DNA of 18,062 bases from Halobacteriales archaeon QH_10_70_21 (GCA_003021325.1 PXQM01000017.1:16879-34940), one strand, 5' to 3'. Positions 1 through 6,678 are shown, counted from the stretch's first letter. Notes: generated from the sequence alone by a model not told the origin. A program made the numbers and translations.

Positions 1-1057
1 CCGCCACGATGCCCAGCATCGCCTCGCCGTGGACCGGCGCTGCGAACAGCGGCACCCGCTTGACCTCGCGGCCGCGGAAGAGCTCCTGGGCCCGCCGGAG
101 CGCCCGCCGCTGGACCTCCCAGCGCCGCCGACAGAACTCGCAGTCCTCCGTGTCGGGGGCGACGAACCACTCCTCGTCGAAGCCGGCGACGCCGGCGAGG
201 TCCTCGCTCACCCGGTTGACGACCAGCGTGTCGACCGGGATGGAGAACTCCCCGAGCCGGCTGACCAGCCGCTCGCTCTCGACGACGCTCATCTCCTCGG
301 GCACCATCACGACGCGGAAGTCGGTCCGCGTCGGGTCCTCGAGCGCGTCGCGCAGCCGCTCGATCTTCGTCGACAGCTCCCGCAGGTCGTCGACGCCCTC
401 CTCGACGTCGGCGTCGTCGCCGCCGCCGAAGAGCCCGCCGAGGCTGCCCGCCAGCCCCGAGAGCTTCTCCCGGAAGGCCAGCAGCCGCCCGACCATCGAG
501 TCCATCACGTCCGGCAGTTCCAGGAGGCGGAGGGTGTGACCGGTCGGCGCCGTGTCGACGACGACGCGGTCGAACCGGGGGTCGTCGAGGTACTCGAGGA
601 GCAGCTGGACGGCGGCGGCCTCGTCCGCGCCCGGCATCGCGCCGCCGGCCAGCGGGTGCTCGCCGCCGCCGAGCAGTTCGCCCATCCCGCCCATTCCCGT
701 ATCGCCGCCGCCCGGACCGCCGGCGTCGGCCGCCGCACCCTCGCCGGGCGCGAACGGGCCGTCGGTGGCCGCCTCAGGGTCTATCTCCGCCGCCCAGAGG
801 GGCGTCTCCTCCCGGATGCGCGTCGGCTCGGCAGGGATGGACGTCTCCAGCGTGTCCGACAGCGAGTGGGCCGGGTCCGTCGAGAGCACGAGCGTCGGGG
901 TGCCGTCGCGGGCGCTGGCCAGCGCCGTCGCGGCCGCACAGGTCGTCTTGCCGACGCCGCCCTTCCCGCCGTAGAGGACGTACTCCGGGGCGTCGACGCC
1001 CGCCGGAACCTCGGCGTCCTCGACGGACTCGACCGGCTCGACGGTGAGTTCGCTCAT
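1..1057 (-). CDS. Get3/ArsA-family ATPase, C-terminus cut by window edge
   Basis: This is a P-loop ATPase of the ArsA/Get3 (anion-transporting or tail-anchored-protein-targeting) family. The visible 352 codons start at the ATG at 1057 and run off the left edge without a stop. The deviant Walker A GGKGGVGKTT lies at about residues 30-39, switch I DPAHSLSDTL at about 61-70, and a switch II-like VVVDTAPTGHTLRLLELP follows. A CEFC motif at about 306-309 matches the zinc-coordinating CxxC of Get3 dimers. A Gly/Met-rich, low-complexity insertion at about residues 103-142 sits between switch I and switch II and is unusual. The start overlaps the stop of the upstream aminotransferase gene (ATGA), so the two are probably cotranscribed and translationally coupled. 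The CxxC and single-domain layout favour Get3-like membrane-protein targeting over arsenite export, but this is inference and archaeal paralogues have varied roles. Confidence 0.93.
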   Translation of the reverse strand, partial: MSELTVEPVESVEDAEVPAGVDAPEYVLYGGKGGVGKTTCAAATALASARDGTPTLVLSTDPAHSLSDTLETSIPAEPTRIREETPLWAAEIDPEAATDGPFAPGEGAAADAGGPGGGDTGMGGMGELLGGGEHPLAGGAMPGADEAAAVQLLLEYLDDPRFDRVVVDTAPTGHTLRLLELPDVMDSMVGRLLAFREKLSGLAGSLGGLFGGGDDADVEEGVDDLRELSTKIERLRDALEDPTRTDFRVVMVPEEMSVVESERLVSRLGEFSIPVDTLVVNRVSEDLAGVAGFDEEWFVAPDTEDCEFCRRRWEVQRRALRRAQELFRGREVKRVPLFAAPVHGEAMLGIVA

Positions 1058-2133
1058 GCCTCGTCGGCCCGCGGCGTCACGAGGGCGAACCGGAGCCACT
1101 CCTCGCGGGACTCGCCGAAGGTCTCGCCCGGCATCCCCGCGACGCCGGCCTCGTCGATGAGGCGTTCGGTGTTCTCCAGCGTCCCGGGGTAGCCGTCGAA
1201 GCGCGCCATCACGTAGAAGCCGCCCTTCGGCCGGGTGTACTCGGCGCCGGCCTCGTCGAGCGCCGCACAGAAGGCGTCGATGCGCTCCGCGAGCAGCCGC
1301 CGGTTGGCCTCGTAGTACTCCGCCGGGGTCTCTCGGAGGGCCTCGAGCACCGCCCGCTGTGCGGGCCGGGAGCCGGCGACGTTGACGAGCATGTGGCGGG
1401 TCCGGGCGGCGTCCATCAGCCACTCCGGGAGGACCGCGTAGCCGACCCGGAAGCCCGTGACGGCCATCGACTTCGAGAAGGAGTTCGTGACCGCGACCCC
1501 CTCGGAGTCGAACTCGAGGGCGGTGGCGAAGGCGTCGTCCTCGAAGACGAAGTGGTCGTACACCTCGTCGGAGATGAAAAGCGCGTCGTTCGCCTCCGCG
1601 ACGTCGGCGAGCTCCCGCTTCAGTTCGCGGCCGTAGACCGCGCCCGTCGGGTTGTTCGGCGAGTTGACGACGATGGCTGCGGTGTCGTCGCTGGCCGCCG
1701 CCCGGACGGCGTCGGGGTCGAGCGTGCCGTCCGGCTCTGCGGCCACGAACCGGGGGGTCGCGCCGAGCATCTTCGTCCGGCCCTGGTAGTAGGGGTAGAC
1801 GGGGTCCGTGAGCAGCATCTCCTCGCCGTCGAGCGCCTCCAGGGCGCAGGCCGTCGCGAGGTAGTTCGCCTCGCCGGCGCCGTTGGTGACGATGACCCGC
1901 TCGACGTCGACGCCGCGCCGGGCCGCGATCTCCTCACGGAGCTCCCGGAGGCCCTCGCTGGGCGGGTACTGGAACGCGTCGACGCGCTCGTTTGCGTACT
2001 CGGCGAGCCCGGTCCGGAGCGGCTCGGGCGCCTCCCAGTCGGGGTTGCCCGAGACCATGTCGACCACGTCTCGCTCCGCTGCGGCCGCGTACTCCATCAG
2101 GTGGAAGAACAGGGGCCGGTCGTAGTCGTCCAT
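1054..2133 (-). CDS. Class I/II pyridoxal-phosphate aminotransferase
   Basis: A fold-type I PLP aminotransferase of 359 aa from the ATG at 2133, the usual length for the AspC/archaeal aminotransferase group. Visible motifs, numbered from this ATG, are NSPNNPTG near residue 160, SDEVY near 188-192 (Asp for the pyridine nitrogen, Tyr for the PLP hydroxyl), the Schiff-base lysine in SFSKS at about 221, and an Arg in GFRVGY near 229. It probably transfers an amino group between an amino acid and a 2-oxo acid in the cytoplasm, with 2-oxoglutarate or pyruvate as partner. The specific substrate cannot be read from sequence. A GTG at 2157 would add eight residues. I prefer the ATG because the sequence between the two is non-conserved in character and a weak TATA-like CGTTAGA (2163-2169) sits about 33 nt before it. 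The stop overlaps the ATPase start, making a two-gene unit. It diverges from the CinA remnant. Confidence 0.9.
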   Translation of the reverse strand: MDDYDRPLFFHLMEYAAAAERDVVDMVSGNPDWEAPEPLRTGLAEYANERVDAFQYPPSEGLRELREEIAARRGVDVERVIVTNGAGEANYLATACALEALDGEEMLLTDPVYPYYQGRTKMLGATPRFVAAEPDGTLDPDAVRAAASDDTAAIVVNSPNNPTGAVYGRELKRELADVAEANDALFISDEVYDHFVFEDDAFATALEFDSEGVAVTNSFSKSMAVTGFRVGYAVLPEWLMDAARTRHMLVNVAGSRPAQRAVLEALRETPAEYYEANRRLLAERIDAFCAALDEAGAEYTRPKGGFYVMARFDGYPGTLENTERLIDEAGVAGMPGETFGESREEWLRFALVTPRADEA

Positions 2134-2239
2134 ACCCCCCGTCGGGACGGAGGCCACGTCGGTCTAACGCTTTCACCGTGCGGACGGAACGGCCTCGCCG
2201 CAGGGACGGGTTCAAGAGGACGGGGAGCCTCCTGCCGGC

Positions 2240-2673
2240 ATGGCCATCGAGGAACGCGTCGGCGACGTCCTCCGCGACCGCGGCGAGTACGTCGCCGTCG
2301 CCGAATCGTGCACCGGCGGCCTCGTCGGCTCGCTCGTCACGGACGTCCCGGGATCCAGCGACTACTTCGACCGCTCGTCTGTCACCTACAGCTACGACGC
2401 CAAGCTCGAGGGGCCCGCGACGGCGCCGGCGTCACCTGGGGCCTCTCGACGACCGGCATCGCGGGCCCGACCGGCGGGACCGACGAGAAACCGGTCGGGA
2501 CCGTCTACGTCGGCGTCGCCCGCGCCGCCCCGTGGGGCACCGGCGACTCGGCGTGTACCGTCGAGCGGTACGTCTTCGACGGGAGCCGGACCGAAATCAA
2601 GCGCCGGATAGCCGAGCAGGCGCTCGAGGACCTGCTCGCCGCCGCGGCGCCCGACCGAGACGGATTGTCGTAA
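2240..2673 (+). pseudogene. CinA C-terminal (NMN amidohydrolase) family gene with internal deletion and frameshift
   Basis: The first part, from ATG 2240, reads as a normal CinA-C/PncC domain start: AESCTGGLVGSLVTDVPGSS, then YFDRSSVTYSYDAKLE. After about 2410 this frame becomes non-family sequence and stops at 2611. The family sequence resumes in another frame as GARDGAGVTWGLSTTGIAGP, then TGGTDEKPVGTVYVGVARAA, and ends at TAA 2671-2673. The region normally between the AKxELLGV strand and the RGxRD helix, which carries the conserved HGAVS motif, is absent. I estimate about 24 codons missing, with a loss that is not a multiple of three. The intact family deamidates nicotinamide mononucleotide in pyridine-nucleotide salvage. 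This copy should be non-functional unless the deletion is an assembly or sequencing error. A weak TATA-like element (GGTTCAAG, 2209-2216) precedes it. Confidence 0.82.
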
Positions 2674-2771
2674 CGATGCACCGGTCACCGCCGGTGCGGG
2701 TCGGCGGCGACCCGAAAAGGACTGCGACGTATTCGTGTGAGCCCGCCCGCGGAGTGGCGTGGCGAGTACCC

Positions 2772-2777
2772 TTTTAA
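2772..2777 (+). promoter_or_regulatory. TATA element of the YdjM-type gene
   Basis: TTTTAA lies about 27 nt before the ATG at 2802, the spacing expected for a leaderless haloarchaeal transcript. No Shine-Dalgarno sequence precedes the ATG. Confidence 0.65.
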
Positions 2778-2801
2778 CGAGTCGGGTCGTCGACCCGCTC
2801 G

Positions 2802-3296
2802 ATGAACAAGGAAGGACACGTCCTCAACGCTGTACTGCTCGGGGTCGGCCTCGGGTTCATTCTCGAGCCGTCCGGGACCCTCGCGACGCTCCGCGTCGTC
2901 GTCGTCGTCATCGTCCCGGTGACCCTCGGTGCGCTGTTCCCGGACGTCGACACGGCCTTCGGCAAGCACCGGAAGACACTGCACAACCTCCCGATTCTGG
3001 CGGGTTTCGTTGCGTTCCCGCTCGTCTTCGGGAACCTCGCGTACGTGTGGATCGGCGTCCTCACCCACTACGTGCTGGACGTCCTCGGGAGTACCCGCGG
3101 CATCGCGCTGTTCTATCCCCTCTGGAGCGAGGAGTTCGGCTTTCCGGCGGGCGTCGCCACGTCGAGCAAGTACGCCAACGTTGTCACGCTCGTCGTCACG
3201 GCAATCGAACTCGCGACCGCGGCGGCCATCGTCCACGTTCTCCCGCAGTACGTCGACGTGGCAGCACTCCAGGACGTCGCGGCCGTGCTCCCATGA
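2802..3296 (+). CDS. YdjM/DUF457-type membrane-bound metal-dependent hydrolase
   Basis: A 164-aa integral membrane protein with hydrophobic segments at about residues 8-22, 30-47, 64-86 and 143-157. The metal-binding pattern of the YdjM (DUF457, LexA-regulated inner-membrane hydrolase) family is visible: His6 near the N-terminus, FPDVD at 46-50, His56 and His61 in the following helix, and HYVLD at 89-93. The family is predicted to hydrolyse a substrate at the membrane, but its physiological substrate is unknown. The start is well set by a TATA element 27 nt upstream and by the short N-terminal stretch before His6. It stands alone, with its own promoter and a hairpin at 3350-3368 downstream. 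Confidence 0.87.
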   Translation: MNKEGHVLNAVLLGVGLGFILEPSGTLATLRVVVVVIVPVTLGALFPDVDTAFGKHRKTLHNLPILAGFVAFPLVFGNLAYVWIGVLTHYVLDVLGSTRGIALFYPLWSEEFGFPAGVATSSKYANVVTLVVTAIELATAAAIVHVLPQYVDVAALQDVAAVLP

Positions 3297-3349
3297 GGCC
3301 GCAGCGACGGTCGCGGGGTCGAGCGCCGCGGACGGCCGCCGGAGTGCGG

Positions 3350-3368
3350 CGTCGCGAACGACGCGACG
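3350..3368 (+). terminator. Stem-loop after the YdjM-type gene
   Basis: CGTCGCG and CGCGACG form a perfect 7-bp stem around the loop AACGA. It lies about 54 nt after the stop at 3296 and before the next promoter at 3415. There is no T-run directly behind it, so a terminator role is only suggested. Confidence 0.35.
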
Positions 3369-3414
3369 GCGCCGCCGCCCCGCCGACGCGGTCGGGCCCC
3401 GAAACGTCCCGTTG

Positions 3415-3420
3415 TTTTAT
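3415..3420 (+). promoter_or_regulatory. TATA element of the small zinc-peptide gene
   Basis: TTTTAT, preceded by GAAAC (possible BRE), lies 26-31 nt before the ATG at 3446. This fits a leaderless transcript and supports the reality of the very short gene that follows. Confidence 0.65.
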
Positions 3421-3445
3421 CTGACGGGATGCCGTACAGGGGTGC

Positions 3446-3583
3446 ATGGAAAGTAACTGCGTCAACTGTGGCGCCCCGGACGCCGAGCCGTACGACCTCA
3501 TGGTCCGGAACACCAGCCACGACGAGGTACCCCTCTGTGAGGAGTGCCACGAGGCCATCAGCGAGGAGCTGGCCGACGCGTAA
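3446..3583 (+). CDS. Small double-CxxC zinc-ribbon protein (45 aa)
   Basis: A 45-aa ORF with two knuckles, CVNC at residues 5-8 and CEEC at 31-34, separated by 22 residues. This is the layout of a small treble-clef or rubredoxin-like zinc finger. It is acidic at the C-terminus and has no other domain. Small CxxC proteins of this kind are common in haloarchaea and some affect stress responses or metabolism, but no function can be assigned here. Support comes from a correctly spaced TATA element at 3415-3420, acidic composition like the neighbouring real proteins, and the four cysteines. The receiver gene begins 72 nt downstream without an evident promoter of its own, so the two may form one unit. 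Confidence 0.8.
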   Translation: MESNCVNCGAPDAEPYDLMVRNTSHDEVPLCEECHEAISEELADA

Positions 3584-3655
3584 TCCTCCGAGCGTGGCCC
3601 CGCACGGTGCCAGCGACCGCCCGCCCCGCACAGCCGGCCGCCGGACCCCATCATA

Positions 3656-4156
3656 ATGTTCCAGGACATCCAGGTGCTACACGTCGACGACGACGCCGCC
3701 ATCCGCGACCTCACCGCAGAGTTCCTCGAGCGGGTCGACGACTCCATCTCGGTCCGCAGCGAGTCCGACCCGACGAGCGTCTCGGCGCGAATCGAGAACG
3801 AACAGATAGACTGCGTGGTCAGTGACTACAACATGCCCGAGTGCGACGGGCTGGATCTCTGCTGGTCGCTGCGGAAGGAGTACCCGTGGCTGCCCTTCAT
3901 CCTGTTCACGAGCGAGTGCGGCGAGGAGATCGTCGAGCAGGCGATGAGCACGGGCGCGACCGACTACATCCAGAAGGAGACCGGCACCGAGCACTACACG
4001 CTGCTCGCGAACCGGATTACCCTCGCCGTCACCCGCCACAGGGCCATCCAGCGCCTCCGGGACGCCGACGCGCTCCCGTCCGAGTGGCCGCCGGGCGCCG
4101 CCACCCCGGACCGCAGCGAGGCGCCCCCGCAGCCCGACATCGAGACGAGAAGCTGA
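3656..4156 (+). CDS. Stand-alone response-regulator receiver (CheY-like) protein
   Basis: A 166-aa protein with one receiver domain at about residues 4-125: the acidic pocket DDD at 11-13, phosphoacceptor Asp57 in SDYNMP, Thr85 in LFTS, and Lys107 in YIQKETG. The remaining roughly 40 residues are a Pro/Ala-rich tail with no DNA-binding helix-turn-helix and no recognisable HalX domain. It probably acts as a phosphorelay intermediate or protein-interaction output, fed by a histidine kinase encoded elsewhere. No kinase gene is next to it. The stretch before the start (3584-3655) is GC-rich with no clear TATA box, so it may depend on the zinc-peptide promoter. Confidence 0.92.
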   Translation: MFQDIQVLHVDDDAAIRDLTAEFLERVDDSISVRSESDPTSVSARIENEQIDCVVSDYNMPECDGLDLCWSLRKEYPWLPFILFTSECGEEIVEQAMSTGATDYIQKETGTEHYTLLANRITLAVTRHRAIQRLRDADALPSEWPPGAATPDRSEAPPQPDIETRS

Positions 4157-4352
4157 GGGGGCAGATAGCGTCAGTACAATGATTCGAACACGCGCCGAAC
4201 AGTCGCGGCCGGCGGTCGACGGGTGATTCTGACACTCGCCGCTGAGGATTTCTCCCGTAAATGAGGTAGATCGAAGCCACGTCGGGCAGCGACTGAATCG
4301 GATTTATCGCCGGCCGAAGAACGGTTCTCAGCGCGGTTGGCAGCGGTTGAAA

Positions 4353-4862
4353 TCAGATACAGATCGTGCCATCACAGTCCGTCGCTGTCGGCTCCGGCGT
4401 GCCCGTCTCGTCGGACCCCGGGTCGAGCTCCGGCACCTCGGTCGCGTTGTCGAGCACCGGGAGCGGCGTCGTCACGTTCGCCGGGGGTGTCGGCATGTCG
4501 GTCGCCGTCGGCGAGTCCGTCGGCTCCGTCGGAGTGTCGGTCGGCTGGGGCGTCGGGGTCGGCGTCGCCGCCCCGAGTTCGCCGCCGCCCGTCTCGCCGT
4601 CGTCGAAGGGGTTCAGCGCGCTGGGGTCCACGGTGGCCTCTCCGTCGACGTTCGCGATCGCAGCGGCGTTGCTGACGAGCGGGACGACGATTCCGACGGC
4701 GAGAACGGAGCCGACCGCGTACGGGAGTGCCGCCGCAAAGTACGCCGTCGGGCGGGCCGGGCGGTCCGCTGGCGTCCACTCGAACCGGGAGTCGAACCGC
4801 TCGGTCCCAGCGGCCCCCTCGAAGGTCGTAGAAACGGGTCGGTCGTCTCCCTCGTCGGCCAT
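4353..4862 (-). CDS. Single-pass membrane protein with Pro/Thr-rich stalk, function unknown
   Basis: A 169-aa protein with an acidic N-terminus, a polar region, one hydrophobic helix at about residues 41-64, then a long extracytoplasmic-looking segment. From about residue 95 this segment is low-complexity with many TP, PTD and PT repeats, typical of an O-glycosylated haloarchaeal surface stalk. The C-terminus CDGTICI has two cysteines that might form a disulphide or bind a ligand. I do not recognise a family. The minus-strand reading is preferred over the long plus-strand frame across the same bases because it has a start with a TATA element (4889-4897), an acidic N-terminus and a coherent membrane topology. 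The protein could anchor to or sense the cell surface, but this is speculation. Confidence 0.75.
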   Translation of the reverse strand: MADEGDDRPVSTTFEGAAGTERFDSRFEWTPADRPARPTAYFAAALPYAVGSVLAVGIVVPLVSNAAAIANVDGEATVDPSALNPFDDGETGGGELGAATPTPTPQPTDTPTEPTDSPTATDMPTPPANVTTPLPVLDNATEVPELDPGSDETGTPEPTATDCDGTICI

Positions 4863-4888
4863 TGAATGTGTCGACCGACGCCCAGCCG

Positions 4889-4897
4889 AAATAAAAT
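4889..4897 (-). promoter_or_regulatory. TATA element of the stalk membrane-protein gene
   Basis: Read on the minus strand this is ATTTTATTT, centred about 31 nt before the ATG at 4862. It is the only AT-rich block in this GC-rich gap. Confidence 0.6.
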
Positions 4898-4951
4898 CCC
4901 TGTGGCCGTCTCAGCGCCCGTTTCCCGCGACTGCGGGCCGGGCGCCGAACT

Positions 4952-4974
4952 CCCACGGGGGCGCCGCCCGTGGG
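4952..4974 (-). terminator. Hairpin immediately after the HTH regulator stop codon
   Basis: CCCACGGG (4952-4959) and CCCGTGGG (4967-4974) form a perfect 8-bp stem with a 7-nt loop. The stem abuts the regulator stop codon (4975-4977) on the minus strand. There is no T-tract, so it may be a terminator or an mRNA 3'-end stabiliser. Confidence 0.5.
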
Positions 4975-5643
4975 TCACTCCGCGCCGCCGCTCCCGTCCG
5001 CCACGTCGGGGAACATCGCGGCGAACACCGACGCCTGGGCGCGACGGAGTCGCTCGAGGAACGCGGTCTTGCTGATGTCCAGCGCCTCGGCGACCTCGGT
5101 CGCAGTCGCCCCGCGCGGCACCCGAAAGTACCCCATCTCGAGGGCCCGCCGGAGGCTCTCGGTCTGGGCGGGCGTGAGGTTCCACCGCGACTCCACGGGG
5201 TCGTCGTCGGTCGGCCGCATCGTGTACACCCGCTCGAGGGGGATGCCGACGGTGCGGCCCGCCGCCTCGAGCACCTCCGTGAGGACGTCGTAGCCGACGA
5301 CGGCCCCCTGCAGGACGACGCTCCCGTCGCTGTACGTCAGCGACTCCACCATGAACCCGGTGTCGACGAGCTCGTGGACCACGCAGGGGTGCAGGGAGAG
5401 ACACCGGTAGGTGTACCGGCCCCCGGACTCGGCCCGGTAGAGGTAGCGGACGCGGTCGTCGTCGTCCAGCGCGGCCGAAAGCGCCGCCGACGGCGGCGCG
5501 CTGAACCGCAGGAGGACGTTGCCGTCCTCCCGCAACAGCGGCGGGGCGGCGTCGACCGTCACGCCCGCCTCGCGCGTGGCGGCGGCCAGCGGGCAGTCGT
5601 CGCCCTCCACCCGGAACTCCGTCATCAGGCAGTCCTCGATCAT
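4975..5643 (-). CDS. HTH_10 (bacterio-opsin activator type) transcription regulator of the paa cluster
   Basis: A 222-aa haloarchaeal regulator. Its C-terminal HTH_10 domain runs over about residues 156-205: LTPAQTESLRRALEMGYF, then the recognition segment ATATEVAEALDISKTAFLER. The N-terminal two thirds form a Bat-type sensory domain with cysteines at 5, 17, 81 and 87 and the motif MVESLTYSDGS near 98, possibly a ligand- or redox-sensing region. The gene is divergent from paaA with only 88 nt between start codons, so it most likely controls the phenylacetate genes and perhaps itself. The start is supported by the TATA sequence at 5666-5674, centred about 27 nt upstream. It would act as a DNA-binding protein in the cytoplasm. 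Whether it activates or represses cannot be told from the sequence. Confidence 0.88.
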   Translation of the reverse strand: MIEDCLMTEFRVEGDDCPLAAATREAGVTVDAAPPLLREDGNVLLRFSAPPSAALSAALDDDDRVRYLYRAESGGRYTYRCLSLHPCVVHELVDTGFMVESLTYSDGSVVLQGAVVGYDVLTEVLEAAGRTVGIPLERVYTMRPTDDDPVESRWNLTPAQTESLRRALEMGYFRVPRGATATEVAEALDISKTAFLERLRRAQASVFAAMFPDVADGSGGAE

Positions 5644-5665
5644 TGCCCCGTGTACGGCGCGGCTG

Positions 5666-5674
5666 TTTATAAAA
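5666..5674. promoter_or_regulatory. Shared bidirectional TATA element between the regulator and paaA
   Basis: TTTATAAAA is almost palindromic (flanked as GTTTATAAAAC). It is centred about 27 nt from the regulator ATG at 5643 on the minus strand, and about 29 nt from an ATG at 5700 on the plus strand. One TBP site could therefore serve transcripts in both directions. A second candidate for the paaA side is TATAGG at 5681-5686. Confidence 0.6.
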
Positions 5675-5678
5675 CCAG

Positions 5679-5690
5679 TCTATAGGCTGC
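5679..5690 (+). promoter_or_regulatory. TCTATAGGCTGC element, shared with the paaK promoter
   Basis: This 12-mer recurs with one inserted T in front of paaK (17375-17387). It overlaps a possible paaA TATA box, so it may be a pathway-specific promoter or activator site. Confidence 0.5.
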
Positions 5691-5696
5691 ATAACG

Positions 5697-5722
5697 CGTA
5701 TGATACGACGTTCCGTACGGAA
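5697..5722. promoter_or_regulatory. Two palindromes in the paaA leader (candidate operators)
   Basis: CGTATGATACG (5697-5707) is an inverted repeat about a central G. TTCCGTACGGAA (5711-5722) is a perfect 12-bp palindrome. Both lie between the TATA elements and the paaA ATG at 5732, a typical place for a regulator to block or modulate transcription. They could also fold in the mRNA. Confidence 0.45.
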
Positions 5723-5735
5723 GGATGAATCATGA
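5700..5735 (+). CDS. Possible 11-codon upstream ORF overlapping the paaA start
   Basis: ATG at 5700 encodes MIRRSVRKDES and stops at TGA 5733-5735, which overlaps the paaA ATG (5732-5734) as ATGA. The ATG sits at the leaderless position relative to the TATA element at 5666-5674. If transcription starts there, paaA translation could be coupled to this leader peptide. A later start site near 5710 would remove it. Coding status is unproven. Confidence 0.25.
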   Translation: MIRRSVRKDES

Positions 5736-6676
5736 ACATCGATGAGGTCAAACAACGGGCGGGACCCCGGGAGTTCAGTCCCAAGGACGACCTGCCGGAG
5801 GAGTACCGCAAGGCGGCGACGCGGATGCTCGAGTTCCACGCCAACAGCGAGATCATGGGGGCGTACCTGGAGCGACCGTTCATCCGCAAGGCGCCGAGCC
5901 TGGAGCGGAAGATGGCGTTCAGCGCCAAGGTCCAAGACGAGATCGGCCACGGCCAGATGCTCTACCGGGCCGCCGAATCCCTCGGCATCAAGACGCGCGA
6001 GGAGATGCTGGACGACCTCGCCGAGGGACGGGGCAAGTTCCTGAACTGCTTCCACTACCCCATGACCGACTGGGTCGAGACGCCGATGATCGCGTTCTTC
6101 GTCGACGGCGCCGCGATGCGGCGGCAGGCCACGCTGAAGCGGTCGAGCTGGGAGCCGTACGCCCACGCGATGGACAAGATCTGCTTCGAGGAGGGCTTCC
6201 ACGTCAAGCACGGCGAGCACATCCTCTCGGAGCTCATGAACGGCTCGCGGAAGGAGCAGCGCATGACCCAGGAGGCCTTCGAGGAGTGGTGGCCGCGCAT
6301 CCTCCAGTTCTTCGGTCCGACGGACGACGCGTCGACGCACCACGACTTCGCGGCCGACGTCGGGCTGAAGACGATGACGAACGACGAGCTGCGGAACGCG
6401 TTCCTCAACTCCTACCTGCCGAAGGCCCGGACGTACGGCCTGGAGATTCCAGACGAGCCCCGCATCCGGGAGAACGACGACGGCACCTACGACGTCGTCG
6501 AGGACGACCTCGACTGGGACGAGTTCTTCCGGATCGCCAAGAACGACTACGAGCCGGGGGTCGGCCAGATCGACGCCCGGAAGCAGGCCCAGGAGGCCGT
6601 CGAGTGGGTGCGTGACGTGCTGGACGACCGCGAGGCCCTCGCCGCCGGAGGCCGCAGCCAGCAGGCGGCCGACTGA
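5732..6676 (+). CDS. paaA: 1,2-phenylacetyl-CoA epoxidase, catalytic subunit PaaA
   Basis: A 314-aa ferritin-like di-iron protein, close in length to bacterial PaaA (about 310). It is the catalytic subunit of the multicomponent monooxygenase that converts phenylacetyl-CoA to the ring-1,2-epoxide with O2. Probable iron ligands are Glu40 (in HANSE), the E-x-x-H pair at 70/73 (DEIGHGQ), and the second E-x-x-H pair near 154/157 (FEEGFHVKHGEH). The family-typical FHYPMTDWVETPMIAFFVDG lies at about 107-126. The start at 5732 is preceded by GGAAGGATG, a weak Shine-Dalgarno-like sequence. paaB starts 2 nt after the stop, so paaABCD form one operon. The C-terminal tail after about 290 is non-conserved and acidic/Gln-rich. 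Identification is secure from the motifs together with the PaaB and PaaC neighbours. Confidence 0.97.
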   Translation: MNIDEVKQRAGPREFSPKDDLPEEYRKAATRMLEFHANSEIMGAYLERPFIRKAPSLERKMAFSAKVQDEIGHGQMLYRAAESLGIKTREEMLDDLAEGRGKFLNCFHYPMTDWVETPMIAFFVDGAAMRRQATLKRSSWEPYAHAMDKICFEEGFHVKHGEHILSELMNGSRKEQRMTQEAFEEWWPRILQFFGPTDDASTHHDFAADVGLKTMTNDELRNAFLNSYLPKARTYGLEIPDEPRIRENDDGTYDVVEDDLDWDEFFRIAKNDYEPGVGQIDARKQAQEAVEWVRDVLDDREALAAGGRSQQAAD

Positions 6677-6678
6677 CC

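Noticed and set aside
2134..2157. GTG start at 2157 for the aminotransferase
   Set aside because: The ATG at 2133 fits family length and TATA spacing better. The extra eight residues carry no conserved feature.
3292..3424. 44-codon Arg-rich ORF (ATG 3292) at the end of the YdjM-type gene
   Set aside because: It runs through a hairpin and the next promoter, has no acidic residues of note, and resembles shadow frames.
4157..4352. AT-richer intergenic stretch checked for a tRNA, small RNA or short gene
   Set aside because: No cloverleaf, no ORF longer than about 15 codons with a promoter, and no clear repeat was found.
4613..6343. 576-codon open frame on the minus strand across the regulator and paaA
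   Set aside because: It is antisense to clear family proteins (PaaA and the HTH_10 regulator), has no recognisable domain, and its Arg/Pro/Gly-rich composition is typical of shadow frames in GC-rich DNA.
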